Shown: positions 14,668 through 24,661, counted from the stretch's first letter. The stretch: 40,671 nt of DNA from Actinomycetes bacterium (GCA_014190095.1 BJFW01000007.1:1-40671); one strand, 5' to 3'. A program made the numbers and translations. Notes: generated from the sequence alone by a model not told the origin.

Positions 14668-15513
14668 ATGACAACAATTCAGATCATCACTATCGCAGTC
14701 GCGGTCCTTATCGTTGCTGGAGTTGGCATTGTGCTGACTTCATCGCGCGCCTCGGGTGTTCGTGGAACCGGAACACTCGCCCGCGAAACACGAAAGAAAG
14801 ATCGAGGAGCAGTTGACCCAGAGCAACTCACTGGACGTCAATTTGAAGCAGTCGTGCGCAAGCAAAATTCTGCAATCATGGCCGCACCAAAGGCCGAAAT
14901 TGAACCGTGGGTTGCCCCCGATGCGGAAGCCCTAGGCGTAACGCGTCGTAAGTTCTTTAACCGTGCAATTGTGACACTGATGAGTGCAAGCCTTGGTGGT
15001 TTTGGTGCTGCGCTAATTGGATTTCTCTGGACAAGTTCATCTGGCGGATTCGGTTCAAAGATCACTATTGGAAATTTGACCGATGTGATCACGCAAATCC
15101 GCGCAAATAAGGGCTTCTTGTACATGCCGCAGGCGCGCGCTTGGATCACAGAATATCCAAAGGAGTCATTGTCGAAAGGTAAAGCTGCTTACGGTCATCA
15201 GGCATCTGTGTACTCGGGGCTTGAAGGCGGAATCATTGCGCTCTATCAAAAGTGCCCTCACTTAGGTTGCCGCGTTCCAGAATGTGGCAGTTCACAGTGG
15301 TTCGAGTGTCCTTGTCACGGTTCGCAATTCAATCGTGTAGGTGAAAAGAAGGGTGGTCCAGCACCTCGCGGCATGGATCGCTTCGGTGTTTCCGTTGCTA
15401 ACGGCGTTGTTGTTGTTGACACAGGAACCGTGTTTGGTGGTCCACCTATTGGTACCAACACCACTGGTCAAGAAGCGGAAGGTCCACACTGCGTGGGTGG
15501 AGGTTCGCACTGA
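14668..15513 (+). CDS. Rieske iron-sulfur protein of the bc complex
   Basis: 281 residues. The [2Fe-2S] ligands are in CPHLGC (196-201) and CPCHGS (214-219), with the supporting Cys206. A first helix spans about 3-24. A second (about 100-121) follows T-R-R-K-F-F, a twin-arginine motif, so the Rieske domain is probably sent out by the Tat system as in actinobacterial QcrA. QcrA of well-studied actinobacteria has three helices; two are seen here. ATG 14668 is chosen over the upstream frame start (14626), which lies inside the cytochrome b gene. The stop overlaps the next ATG by one base. Confidence 0.94.
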   Translation: MTTIQIITIAVAVLIVAGVGIVLTSSRASGVRGTGTLARETRKKDRGAVDPEQLTGRQFEAVVRKQNSAIMAAPKAEIEPWVAPDAEALGVTRRKFFNRAIVTLMSASLGGFGAALIGFLWTSSSGGFGSKITIGNLTDVITQIRANKGFLYMPQARAWITEYPKESLSKGKAAYGHQASVYSGLEGGIIALYQKCPHLGCRVPECGSSQWFECPCHGSQFNRVGEKKGGPAPRGMDRFGVSVANGVVVVDTGTVFGGPPIGTNTTGQEAEGPHCVGGGSH

Positions 15514-16574
15514 TGTTTGCTGACACAACAACCAACCTGGCCTGGTTCTTCCTGATCATTGCATTGATCGGTTGGGCACTTTACGGCTTGGCCAACATTC
15601 GTAAAAGCCGTGCAGAAATTGGCTCAGAAATCAAACTTGCTGCAAACCGCAAGCCGTATTACGACGATGAAGTTCTTGAAGGAAAGAAAATTGAGCGCAC
15701 GCAACTCATCGGCATAGCGTTTCTTGCCATCGTCACGCTTGCGTTGCCGTTGTATTGGATTCTTGAGCCAGGTCGTCAAGAAGGTGCAAAAAACGGTTGG
15801 GAACATCGGTTCGCATCATGGGGCAGTCGTCTCTACGACGTGACTGCTAACGGCGGTTTTAACTGTGCAGGTTGTCATGGTGGAACTAAAGGTGCTGGTG
15901 GTGCAGCGGTTTACGCTCTGACCGATTCAAAGACCGGCGAAGTTCGTGAAGTGAGCTGGAAATCACCAGCATTGAACACCATTTTTTACCGATTCAGCCA
16001 GAGTGAAGTACGTTTCATTCTTGAATACGGCCGTCCATTCTCCCCAATGTCACCATGGGGCGTTGTTGGCGGTGGGCCGATGAATGAGCAGCAAATTGAA
16101 ACTGTTTTGGCCTATCTGAAGAGCATCCAAATCCCCCGCGAAAACTGCGCAGTTCTTGATGCCGATCCTCGCATTTGTGACGGTGGACATTTGCCAAAGG
16201 AAAAGCAGGATGAAATCACTGCCGAAGCAGAACGATTGGTCGCTGCAGGAACTTACTCATCATTTGGTGAAGCACTGTTCAATCTTGATTTGGGAGGCGG
16301 TAATTATTCATGTGCGCGCTGCCACACCAAGGGCTGGTCATATGGCGACCCTCAAATCACTGGTGGTGGGGCGCTTGGCCCAAACCTTACGGGCGGGTCA
16401 TCAGTTCGTCAATTCCCAGTAAAGAACGACATGATTAATTTCATTAAAGGTGGAAGTGAATACGGCAAACGCTACGGCGAACAAGGCCAGGGAAGTGGTC
16501 GTATGCCAGCGTTTGGCGCAATGCTGACCGATGAGCAAATCAATGCAATCGTCGATTACGTCCGAGGTCTGTAA
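15513..16574 (+). CDS. Di-haem membrane cytochrome c of the bc complex
   Basis: 353 residues with two hydrophobic helices (about 9-28 and 64-84) and two c-type haem motifs, CAGCH (118-122) and CARCH (267-271). A likely Met ligand for the second haem is in RMPAFG (331). The two-domain layout recalls the di-haem QcrC of actinobacteria, which passes electrons straight to the oxidase, but this protein has two N-terminal helices instead of one C-terminal helix. It is coupled to the Rieske gene (TGATG) and abuts the next ORF. Confidence 0.9.
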   Translation: MFADTTTNLAWFFLIIALIGWALYGLANIRKSRAEIGSEIKLAANRKPYYDDEVLEGKKIERTQLIGIAFLAIVTLALPLYWILEPGRQEGAKNGWEHRFASWGSRLYDVTANGGFNCAGCHGGTKGAGGAAVYALTDSKTGEVREVSWKSPALNTIFYRFSQSEVRFILEYGRPFSPMSPWGVVGGGPMNEQQIETVLAYLKSIQIPRENCAVLDADPRICDGGHLPKEKQDEITAEAERLVAAGTYSSFGEALFNLDLGGGNYSCARCHTKGWSYGDPQITGGGALGPNLTGGSSVRQFPVKNDMINFIKGGSEYGKRYGEQGQGSGRMPAFGAMLTDEQINAIVDYVRGL

Positions 16575-17393
16575 ATGTTGTCAACCTTGTTAGCAATTTC
16601 ATGGGAACCAGAAATTCGCGGCGCAGTAGTCGTTATTTTGATGGTTATTGTTCTGATAGGCGGTAGCTATCTCGTTGTCGGCACAAACTTGGGTGCACGT
16701 TTAGGTTTCTTGATTGTAATGTCTGCATTGTTTGGCTGGATGACCGTGATGGCCGCGATCTGGTGGACATACGGAATTGGATTGAAGGGTCCAGAGCCAT
16801 CATGGAAACCTGCAGAACCAGTCACGATCATTCGTGACTCCAGTTTGCTTACTGCTGCTGGAATTTTGGATAGTCCGGTCAAAGCTGCTGCAACACCATC
16901 CGAAGCTGCGAAGAACACCTCTGCTCAGTTTCAAGAAGAGGGTTGGAGGCTTCTCGATGAAGCAGACCCACAGCGTGGACAGGCAATTGCAGCATCGGAT
17001 GCAATCTTGCAGATTGAGGCTGAAGAATTTGCTGCTGGTGAGTATCTGAATGTCGCGGTATACGACCGCGGTGGTGAGCGCTTCCCAAAGATCAACGACT
17101 CACTTGACTTCGTGGCGTTTTTCCACAAAGCGCGATACGCATTGGTTGAAGTAGTGCCAATCGTTCCTCAGCGAACTGAACCAGGTCGAGCACCTGCTCG
17201 CCCAGTTGCCGACGAAACGCAACCACATCGCTACATCTATATGATTCGTGACCTTGGTGCAAAGCGTCAACCAGCCATTCTGATCACTTTTGGATCAGGT
17301 CTTATTTTCGTCATCTTGTGCTGGCTGCTTCACCGTCGAGAAATTTTCCTTCGCGAAAATCTCGCCAGTGACAAATCGCCTGTTAAGGCTTAA
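16575..17393 (+). CDS. Membrane protein of unknown function between the bc and nuo genes
   Basis: 272 residues: helices near 15-35 and 41-63, a polar domain of about 165 residues, and a third helix near 233-252. The polar domain has no cysteine pairs, haem motif or other cofactor signature. I know no named family. Its ATG directly follows the cytochrome c stop, and nuoA starts eight bases after its end, so it is surely co-transcribed. It may be an accessory bc subunit or a bridge between the bc complex and complex I; this is position-based inference. Confidence 0.75.
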   Translation: MLSTLLAISWEPEIRGAVVVILMVIVLIGGSYLVVGTNLGARLGFLIVMSALFGWMTVMAAIWWTYGIGLKGPEPSWKPAEPVTIIRDSSLLTAAGILDSPVKAAATPSEAAKNTSAQFQEEGWRLLDEADPQRGQAIAASDAILQIEAEEFAAGEYLNVAVYDRGGERFPKINDSLDFVAFFHKARYALVEVVPIVPQRTEPGRAPARPVADETQPHRYIYMIRDLGAKRQPAILITFGSGLIFVILCWLLHRREIFLRENLASDKSPVKA

Positions 17394-17401
17394 GGAATTA
17401 C

Positions 17402-17878
17402 GTGGGCCAGTACCTTCCAATAGTGGTGCTGGCGACTCTTGCTGTGCTGTTTGGCGCAATCAGTCTCGTCGCGTCAAAGTTGCTTGCGCCACGACGTCCA
17501 AATACAGCGAAGTCAGCTCCATACGAATGTGGAATTGTTCCAAGCCGCGAGGCACCTGAGCGCTTTCCAGTCAGTTTTTACATCATCGCGATGTTGTTCA
17601 TTATGTTCGACATTGAAATCATCTTTGTTTACCCATATGCGGTGTCACATGCGGCACTTGGCTCATACGTTTTTTTTGAGATGCTGGCGTTTAGTGCTGT
17701 GTTCTTTTCAGCATTCGTGTATGCGATTGCTCGAGGAGCACTTGATTGGGGTCCAATTAAGAAAGCCGTCAGGTTGGACGGCGGTGCTTTTAACCCGATG
17801 ACTTCTGATTCGCGAACGTTCACCAGCACCATTCGCCGTGTCGGTTTTGAAGGTCGCAATGAGGGAGAAGCCGCGTAA
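17402..17878 (+). CDS. nuoA: NADH-quinone oxidoreductase subunit A
   Basis: Membrane subunit at the hinge of complex I, three helices. The loop after helix one reads YECG (41-44) with the conserved Cys, and helix two ends FDIEIIF. At 158 residues it is longer than usual because of a polar C-terminal tail of about 35 residues. The start is GTG 17402 with AAGGAA four bases upstream. The stop shares TAATG with nuoB. It begins the 14-gene nuo series, eight bases after the bc genes. Confidence 0.94.
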   Translation: MGQYLPIVVLATLAVLFGAISLVASKLLAPRRPNTAKSAPYECGIVPSREAPERFPVSFYIIAMLFIMFDIEIIFVYPYAVSHAALGSYVFFEMLAFSAVFFSAFVYAIARGALDWGPIKKAVRLDGGAFNPMTSDSRTFTSTIRRVGFEGRNEGEAA

Positions 17879-18462
17879 TGGGAGTTGTACGTAACGTTCT
17901 TGATGATGGCCTAGAAGGTCTCGATCACAACTTCCTCACGGGTCGCATTGAAGACCTTGTCAAGTGGTCGCGATCGCGTTCAAGTTGGGGTGCAACGTTC
18001 GGTCTTGCCTGTTGTGCAATTGAAATGATGGGCACCGGAGCGCCGCACTACGATCTTGCACGATTTGGAATGGAAGTATTCCGCGCATCTCCTCGCCAGG
18101 CAGACATCATGATCGTTGCAGGACGCGTAAGCCAAAAGATGGCACCAGTTCTTCGGCAGGTGTACGACCAAATGATGGAACCTAAATGGGTGATCAGCAT
18201 GGGTGTGTGCGCCAGCAGTGGTGGAATGTTTAACAACTACGCCATTGTTCAAGGCGTTGATCAAGTTGTTCCTGTTGACGTGTATGCACCGGGTTGCCCG
18301 CCAACACCAGAAACGCTGATTCACGCAATTGAAACATTGCACCAACTCATTGAAGATGGCGAAATCATGCGTCGCCGCGCAACCAGTGGTGCTGGCGCCA
18401 ACGTGCATATTCAGGAAATTCCAGCAGGAGTTACCACTCCAGTCATTCTTGGGTCGAGGTAA
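17878..18462 (+). CDS. nuoB: NADH-quinone oxidoreductase subunit B
   Basis: Carries the terminal [4Fe-4S] cluster N2 next to the quinone. Ligands are visible: the tandem Cys45-Cys46 in GLACCAIEM, Cys111 in MGVCAS and Cys140 in YAPGCPP. The length of 194 residues is normal. It starts on the last base of the nuoA stop and is followed five bases later by nuoC. Confidence 0.97.
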   Translation: MGVVRNVLDDGLEGLDHNFLTGRIEDLVKWSRSRSSWGATFGLACCAIEMMGTGAPHYDLARFGMEVFRASPRQADIMIVAGRVSQKMAPVLRQVYDQMMEPKWVISMGVCASSGGMFNNYAIVQGVDQVVPVDVYAPGCPPTPETLIHAIETLHQLIEDGEIMRRRATSGAGANVHIQEIPAGVTTPVILGSR

Positions 18463-18467
18463 TTCTC

Positions 18468-18962
18468 GTGACCACCGGAGAAACCACTACACCTGCGACC
18501 TTGCACGGCTGTCTGCTTGGTGATTCACGTGGACAGGCAGTGCTATTTGTTCCCAAGTCGTCGTACATGTCAACGATGAAAAAGCTTGTTGATGACGGAT
18601 ATGAAATGTGTGCAGACCTGACTGCAGTCGATTTTTTGACCCACGCTTCGCGCACGCTTCCAGATGGTGTTTTGCCAGAACGTTTTGAAATTGTCGTCAA
18701 CTTGTTGTCGCTGAGCAGGCGAGAGCGCCTGCGTGTTCGTGTGCAAGTGAGCGAGTCTGACCCAAGCATTGAGTCGTTGTTTGACTTGTACCCGGGCACC
18801 GAAGCAATGGAACGCGAAGTGTTTGACATGTTCGGTATTTCATTTGCCGGCCACCCAGACCTCACACGCATTTTGATGCCAGAAGACTGGCAAGGTCACC
18901 CACTGCGCAAGGATTACGCACAAGGCCGAATCCCCGTGCAGTTTAAGGGAGCCGCATCGTGA
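18468..18962 (+). CDS. nuoC: NADH-quinone oxidoreductase subunit C
   Basis: Peripheral 30-kDa-type subunit that clamps B and D in the connecting module. The C-terminal signature is present: EREVFDMFGISFAGHPDL, followed by GHPLRKDY. It has 164 residues and GTG start 18468, with CGAGG upstream. The stop overlaps the GTG of nuoD (GTGA). C and D are separate genes, not fused. Confidence 0.93.
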   Translation: MTTGETTTPATLHGCLLGDSRGQAVLFVPKSSYMSTMKKLVDDGYEMCADLTAVDFLTHASRTLPDGVLPERFEIVVNLLSLSRRERLRVRVQVSESDPSIESLFDLYPGTEAMEREVFDMFGISFAGHPDLTRILMPEDWQGHPLRKDYAQGRIPVQFKGAAS

Positions 18963-20311
18963 CACCGCGCGAAGGTGAAGCCACTATTTCTGCAGCAGCG
19001 GGAACCAATGAAGGCAATCAAGAACTTCGTTCGCGTTCTGAACTAACCGCAAAAGAAGTGATGCGCGAAGTTGGTGCAGTGTTGCGCATGAGCGAGGCAG
19101 ACGCTGCGCTTCTTGCTGAAGTAGAAGCCGACCCAGGCGAAGATCAGACCATGATCATCAACATGGGGCCACAGCACCCAAGTACTCACGGTGTGTTGCG
19201 ATTGATGCTTGAACTCCAGGGTGAAACCGTGTTGCGATGCAAGCCAATTATTGGTTATTTGCACACGGGAATGGAAAAGACGGGCGAGTCACTCACCTTT
19301 ATGCAAGGTGGAACCAACGTGACTCGCATGGACTACCTGTCGCCACTGAACAGCGAATTGGTGTTCAGCATGGCAACCGAGAAGTTGCTCGGTATCGACG
19401 GCGACATTCCGGAGCGTGCAGTGTGGATTCGCATGTTGATGTCTGAACTGAATCGCATGAGCAGCCACTTGTTGTTTATGGCAACGAACGGCATGGACAT
19501 TGGTGCTGTTTCCATGATGTTGTACGGATGGCGTGAACGCGAAGTGGTGTTGCGCTTCTTCCAAAAGGTCACCGGCTTGCGCATGAACCACAACTTCATT
19601 CGTCCTGGCGGGGTTGCAGCAGATTTGCCAGCAGGTTGGCGTGACGACGTGATGTCGATTTTGGACATGTTGCCTGATCGCTTAGGTGAGTACGACGTAC
19701 TTATGACGAACCAGCCAATTTGGCGTGAGCGTCTGCAAGGTGTTGGTGTGATTACTCAGGCTGAAGCAATTGCTCTTGGTGCAACTGGCCCAATTTTGCG
19801 CAGTACAGGATTGGCTTGGGACTTGCGCCGCGACATGCCATATATGCATTACGACGAACTTGAATTTGATGTGATTGTTGGAAGTTACGGCGATGCATTT
19901 GACCGTTACGCAATTCGATTGAATGAAATTCGCGAGTCAATGCGTATTGTGCGCCAGATTCTTGATCGAGTGCCAAGTGGTGACTACCGCATCCAAGACA
20001 AGAAGGTCACCCCACCACCACGAGCTCGTATTGACGAGTCGATGGAAGCTCTCATTCACCACTTCAAGATCTTCACTGAAGGCTTCAAAGTGCCTGAAGG
20101 CGAAGTGTATGTAGCAATTGAAAGTCCGCGTGGCGAAGTTGGCTGTTACATCGCCAGCGACGGTTCGCCAACTCCGTATCGCATGCACGTTCGCGCACCT
20201 TCATTTGTAAATGTGCAAGCGTTGCCGCACATGATGCGCGGTGGTTTAGTGGCTGATGCTGTTGCCGTTATTTCGTCTGTTGACCCAGTGCTTGGCGAGG
20301 TGGACCGATGA
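18959..20311 (+). CDS. nuoD: NADH-quinone oxidoreductase subunit D
   Basis: 49-kDa-type subunit forming the quinone pocket with B. GPQHPSTHG (70-78) has the quinone-facing His residues. MDYLSPLNSE and GVAADLPAGW are further family motifs, and the C-terminus ends DPVLGEVDR. The first about 60 residues, acidic and Ala-rich, are an extension compared with the second copy at 35874. The start is GTG 18959, overlapping the nuoC stop. The ATGA junction leads to nuoE. Confidence 0.96.
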   Translation: MTPREGEATISAAAGTNEGNQELRSRSELTAKEVMREVGAVLRMSEADAALLAEVEADPGEDQTMIINMGPQHPSTHGVLRLMLELQGETVLRCKPIIGYLHTGMEKTGESLTFMQGGTNVTRMDYLSPLNSELVFSMATEKLLGIDGDIPERAVWIRMLMSELNRMSSHLLFMATNGMDIGAVSMMLYGWREREVVLRFFQKVTGLRMNHNFIRPGGVAADLPAGWRDDVMSILDMLPDRLGEYDVLMTNQPIWRERLQGVGVITQAEAIALGATGPILRSTGLAWDLRRDMPYMHYDELEFDVIVGSYGDAFDRYAIRLNEIRESMRIVRQILDRVPSGDYRIQDKKVTPPPRARIDESMEALIHHFKIFTEGFKVPEGEVYVAIESPRGEVGCYIASDGSPTPYRMHVRAPSFVNVQALPHMMRGGLVADAVAVISSVDPVLGEVDR

Positions 20312-20922
20312 GCCGTTTGACTGATGCAAATGTGGTGATTGCGAAAGAAATTATTGGTCGTTATCCACGACCAAAGTCCGCACTGATTCCGTTGTTGCAT
20401 TTGTCGCAAGAGCAAAATGGATACATCACACGCGAGGCGATGGTGCAACTTGGTGAACTCGTTGGTGTCACTTCGGCTGAGGTGTACGGAACAGCAACGT
20501 TTTACGAGATGTTTCGTTTTGAACCTGTGGGCAAATACCTCATCAACATGTGCGGCACCATGTCGTGTGCGTTGATGGGCGCTGCTGAACTGATGCACCA
20601 TGCCGAACACAAACTTGGAGTGAAGGCAGGGGGAACGACTGCAGATGGTCTGTTCACGCTTGCTCACGCTGAATGTCAGGCAGCATGCACTGAAGCGCCA
20701 ACACTGCAAGTGAATTATCGCTACCGATTCCGTGTCACTCCAACCGACTTTGACAACTTGATCGATGATTTGCGTGCAGGGAAGCTTGCTGATGAAATTC
20801 CAGCACATGGTGTGCTTGCAAAAGTTCGTCAACGCATTCCCGCTGATAAAGGTGTTGGTGCAGTTGCTCCAGAAGACGTGACCGAAGGCCCTGCATGGCT
20901 AGATGGGAAGCCAGCGCTATGA
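20308..20922 (+). CDS. nuoE: NADH-quinone oxidoreductase subunit E
   Basis: 24-kDa-type thioredoxin-like subunit holding [2Fe-2S] cluster N1a. Ligands are Cys82 and Cys87 (MCGTMSC) and Cys123 and Cys127 (ECQAAC). It works with F in NADH oxidation. Its 204 residues include a C-terminal tail of about 45 residues after the domain. It is linked to D and F by ATGA overlaps. No E gene accompanies the second nuo cluster. Confidence 0.96.
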   Translation: MSRLTDANVVIAKEIIGRYPRPKSALIPLLHLSQEQNGYITREAMVQLGELVGVTSAEVYGTATFYEMFRFEPVGKYLINMCGTMSCALMGAAELMHHAEHKLGVKAGGTTADGLFTLAHAECQAACTEAPTLQVNYRYRFRVTPTDFDNLIDDLRAGKLADEIPAHGVLAKVRQRIPADKGVGAVAPEDVTEGPAWLDGKPAL

Positions 20923-22316
20923 GTTCTTACCCACACGCACCAGGATTTATTGCAGGCGATCGCCCGAAAGTAGTTACTTCACGTTTCGAATTCACCGATT
21001 CGTACACCATTGAGCGCTACTTAGCGACCGATGGATACTCGGCACTTCGTAAAGCACTAGCGAAGCCAGCCGCAGAAATTCACGAAGAAGTCAAGAGTGC
21101 AACTGTGCTCGGCCGCGGCGGCGCAGGTTTCCCTGCGGGAACAAAGTGGGGTCTTACTCCACAGCAGGTGTGGCCACGATATTTGGTAGTGAACGGCGAC
21201 GAGAGTGAACCCGGAACGTACAAAGACCGCTTGCTTATGGAACGCGACCCGCACCAGTTGATTGAAGGTTGTTTGATCGCGTGTTACGCGGCAGGCCTGT
21301 CGCAATGCTTCTTGTACATCCGCGGTGAAATGGCACTTGCACAAGAACGAGTTGCCACCGCACTGAACGAGGCGTACGCAGCTGGCTATGTAGGCAAAAA
21401 CATTTTGGGCTCAAAGTTCTCAGTTGACATTGTGTTGCACTGGGGTGCTGGCGCGTATGTGGTTGGTGAAGAAACCGCATTGATTGAAAGCCTTGAAGGC
21501 AATCGTGGAATGCCGCGACTGAAGCCACCGTTCTTCCCAGCAGCAAATGGTTTGTATGGACAGCCAACGATTGTGAACAATGTGGAAACGTTGGCCAACT
21601 TGCCATGGCTCATTCGCAATGGCGTTGAGGCCTATACGGCAATCGGAACTAAAACTTCTCCGGGAACACGCATGGTTGCAGTTTCAGGACACGTGAAGCG
21701 CCCAGGTGTGTACGAAATTATTAACGGCACCACTACATTCCGCGACTTGTTGTACGGAGAAGAGTTCTGCGGAGGTATTCGCAGCGGAAATAAGTTGAAG
21801 GCGTTTGTTCCAGGTGGTGGTTCTGCGCCGTGGTTCACGCCCGATCAACTTGATCTTCCGTTTGAAGCCAGCCAGGTAGGACCAGCAGGATCAATGCTTG
21901 GTTCTGGCGCAATTATGGTGATGGACGAGACCACCGACATTCCTGCAGCAGCACTCACGCTCACACATTTCTATGCGCACGAATCGTGCGGTAAGTGCAC
22001 TCCATGTCGTGAAGGCGGAACATGGCTGGAGCGAATTCTTACCCGCGTTGTGAACGGCACAGGAACTGATGCAGATCTGCAGCAACTCATTGAAGTAGGA
22101 ACCAGCATTTGTCCTGGCGATTTCCCTCACGCATCGAATGAGGCATTGGGTCTTTCGGCAGTTCCATTCCCGTACAAGATGACCACGATTTGCTTCGTTG
22201 GTCCATCTGCATATGCACCAATTCACTCTGCACTGACCTTGTTTAGAAGTGAATTTGAGGCTCGTGTTACCAAGCGAATCACTATTCCTGTTACTGCCGT
22301 TGGAGCTGCATCATGA
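20919..22316 (+). CDS. nuoF: NADH-quinone oxidoreductase subunit F
   Basis: Binds NADH and FMN and the first [4Fe-4S] cluster N3. The glycine-rich GRGGAGFPAGTKW lies at about 65-77. GDESEPGTYKDR forms part of the FMN site. Cluster ligands are Cys357, 360 and 363 (SCGKCTPCREG) and Cys398. The frame is open from 20895, but ATG 20919 overlaps the nuoE stop as ATGA and gives the normal 465 residues. It is the only NADH-oxidising site seen in the window. Confidence 0.97.
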   Translation: MSSYPHAPGFIAGDRPKVVTSRFEFTDSYTIERYLATDGYSALRKALAKPAAEIHEEVKSATVLGRGGAGFPAGTKWGLTPQQVWPRYLVVNGDESEPGTYKDRLLMERDPHQLIEGCLIACYAAGLSQCFLYIRGEMALAQERVATALNEAYAAGYVGKNILGSKFSVDIVLHWGAGAYVVGEETALIESLEGNRGMPRLKPPFFPAANGLYGQPTIVNNVETLANLPWLIRNGVEAYTAIGTKTSPGTRMVAVSGHVKRPGVYEIINGTTTFRDLLYGEEFCGGIRSGNKLKAFVPGGGSAPWFTPDQLDLPFEASQVGPAGSMLGSGAIMVMDETTDIPAAALTLTHFYAHESCGKCTPCREGGTWLERILTRVVNGTGTDADLQQLIEVGTSICPGDFPHASNEALGLSAVPFPYKMTTICFVGPSAYAPIHSALTLFRSEFEARVTKRITIPVTAVGAAS

Positions 22317-24661
22317 CCACAGTTGATCCAAATGCAGTCAGTCTCACCATTAACGGCAAGGTCGTCTCTGCGCGCAAAGGTGACTTGATCATTGCTGCAG
22401 CAGATAAGTCGAACGATTTCATTCCGCGTTTTTGTTACCACCCACGCATGGCACCTGCTGGCATGTGTCGCCAGTGCTTGGTTGAAGTTGAAGGACCGCG
22501 CGGCCCAATGATGGTGGTTTCGTGCATGACACCCGTTGCCGAAGGTCAAGTGGTTCGCACCGAAACCGAGCAAGTAAAAAAGGCTCAAGAGGGTGTGCTG
22601 GAGTTGTTGCTCGCGAATCACCCACTCGATTGTCCAGTGTGCGACAAGGGTGGCGAGTGTCCTTTGCAGGACCAAGCATTTAGCCACGGCCCTGGCGAAA
22701 GTCGCTATGTAGAAGAAAAGCGCCACTACGAAAAGCCAATTCCAATTAGCGACAACGTGTTTTTGGATCGCGAGCGTTGCATTTTGTGCGATCGCTGCAC
22801 GCGCTTCGCCGATGAAGTTGCAGGTGATGCGCTGATTTCATTTACCAGTCGTGGCAACAACACGCAGGTAATGACCTTCCCAGACGAACCATTCAGTAGT
22901 TATTTCTCGGGTAACACCGTGCAGATTTGCCCGGTTGGTGCATTAACAGCAAAGCCATATCGCTTCAAGGCTCGTCCTTGGGATTTGGACCAAACGGAAA
23001 GCACGTGTACAACGTGCTCAGTCGGTTGTCGCACGGTGGTGCAAAGCAGCCGTGACGAATTGGTCCGCTATCAGGGAGTTGACATTGACCCGGTGAACTG
23101 GGGTTGGTTGTGCGACCGAGGTCGCTTCAATTTTGAATCGGTGAATTCCGAAGAACGGTTGACAACTCCATACGTAAAGGATGCGCAGGGCAACCATGTT
23201 GCAACCACATGGTCAGGCGCTCTTGATGCGGCTGCACGCATGTTGCGCACGTCGCTTGCTGAGTCTCCTGAATCGGTAGCAATTATTGGTGGAGCTCGAG
23301 GAACGAACGAAGACGCATTTGCGTGGGCACAACTTGCCGATGCATTGGGTGTGCATCAACGCGACGCCCAACTTGCTGACGGTCTGCCCGCTGAAGTGTT
23401 TGCACTACCGCAAGCAACTATTGATGAAGCAGTTGCTGCAAACACCATTATCTTGCTTTCTCCAGATCTGAAAGAAGAACTCCCCGTTCTATACCTGCGT
23501 GTTCGCGATGTTGCCCAAAAGCGCAAGTCGAAAGTGGTTGAAATCACTTCGCGTCCTACTGGCCTTACGCCCAGTGCATGGAAGAGCGTGTTGGTCGAGC
23601 CAGGCAAAATTGCATCAACGATTAGTGCGGGTCTCGACCCTGTCATCTTGAAGCAGATTGGTAGTGGTTCGGTTTCGGTCATTGTTGGTCGCATGAACTT
23701 GGCGGAAAGCGCAAAATCAACAGTGTTGGCACTTGCCGAAATTTTGCATGTTGCACCACAGGCAAAAGTGCTTCCGGTGTTACGTCGAGGCAATGTGCGC
23801 GGTGCAATTACTGCAGGTCTCACGCCACAACAAGGTGCAGCGGACACCGCAGAAATTTTGGAACTCGCAGCTGCCGGCAAAATTAACACCTTGGTGCTGC
23901 TTGGTGCCGATCCATTGAGTGATGTTCCTGATGCAGATCTGGCACGTCGCGGTCTTGCTGGTGCGCGAAACATCATTTCCATCGACACGTTCATGACGCC
24001 TTCAACGTCGCAGGCAGATGTTGTGCTTCCAGCTGCAGCATTCGGTGAAAAGAACGGAACTACCACAAACCTTGAAGGCCGAATGAGCAACGTTGCTCAG
24101 AAAATCACGCCTGCGGGAACATCGCGTCCCGACTGGATGATTGCAGCAGAACTCGCAACCGCATTGGGCAAAGATCTCGGTGTAGGTTCGGTTGAGGAAT
24201 TAACCGCAAAACTGGCGAAAACTGTTGCACAATTTGCTCCAGCAGTAAATACCAAGGCCTTGCGTCATGACGGTGTGTTGATGAATCATCCAACACCGTT
24301 AACGCTCAGTCGCTCCACGCTGCCGGTGCAGGATCGCAATTCATACGACTATCGCATTGTGTCGTTCCGCAAGTTGTACGACGCTGCTGTTGGTACAGCA
24401 AAGAGCCCATCGCTTGCGCAATTGGCAACAGGAGCAACAGTTGTTGTGCATCCACTCGATTTGGCTCGAATTGGCGCAGAGCTTGGCGCAAATGTGCAAG
24501 TGATTTCCACGAAGTCAACCGCTGTGTTGCCAGTAACTACATCAGAAGATGTGTTGCGCGGAACTGCTTGGTTGCCATTCAACCAACCAGGCAATGATGC
24601 GCGCGAAATTTTTGATGTACATGCAGACATTGTTGATGTGCGAATTGAGAAACTCGCATGA
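22313..24661 (+). CDS. nuoG: NADH-quinone oxidoreductase subunit G
   Basis: Large iron-sulfur subunit of 782 residues. The N-terminal ferredoxin-like part binds [2Fe-2S] N1b (Cys41, 52, 55, 71), N4/N5-type clusters (His103, Cys107, 110, 116; Cys156, 159, 162, 206) and the extra off-path cluster N7 (Cys232, 235, 239, 267), which only some bacteria keep. The rest is the molybdopterin-oxidoreductase-like domain, non-catalytic in complex I. It is joined to F and H by ATGA overlaps. A 245-codon frame on the other strand here is a shadow. Confidence 0.96.
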   Translation: MTTVDPNAVSLTINGKVVSARKGDLIIAAADKSNDFIPRFCYHPRMAPAGMCRQCLVEVEGPRGPMMVVSCMTPVAEGQVVRTETEQVKKAQEGVLELLLANHPLDCPVCDKGGECPLQDQAFSHGPGESRYVEEKRHYEKPIPISDNVFLDRERCILCDRCTRFADEVAGDALISFTSRGNNTQVMTFPDEPFSSYFSGNTVQICPVGALTAKPYRFKARPWDLDQTESTCTTCSVGCRTVVQSSRDELVRYQGVDIDPVNWGWLCDRGRFNFESVNSEERLTTPYVKDAQGNHVATTWSGALDAAARMLRTSLAESPESVAIIGGARGTNEDAFAWAQLADALGVHQRDAQLADGLPAEVFALPQATIDEAVAANTIILLSPDLKEELPVLYLRVRDVAQKRKSKVVEITSRPTGLTPSAWKSVLVEPGKIASTISAGLDPVILKQIGSGSVSVIVGRMNLAESAKSTVLALAEILHVAPQAKVLPVLRRGNVRGAITAGLTPQQGAADTAEILELAAAGKINTLVLLGADPLSDVPDADLARRGLAGARNIISIDTFMTPSTSQADVVLPAAAFGEKNGTTTNLEGRMSNVAQKITPAGTSRPDWMIAAELATALGKDLGVGSVEELTAKLAKTVAQFAPAVNTKALRHDGVLMNHPTPLTLSRSTLPVQDRNSYDYRIVSFRKLYDAAVGTAKSPSLAQLATGATVVVHPLDLARIGAELGANVQVISTKSTAVLPVTTSEDVLRGTAWLPFNQPGNDAREIFDVHADIVDVRIEKLA

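Noticed and set aside
23356-24090. Reverse frame across nuoG
   Set aside because: Mirror of a well-conserved gene, biased composition, no promoter or ribosome site.
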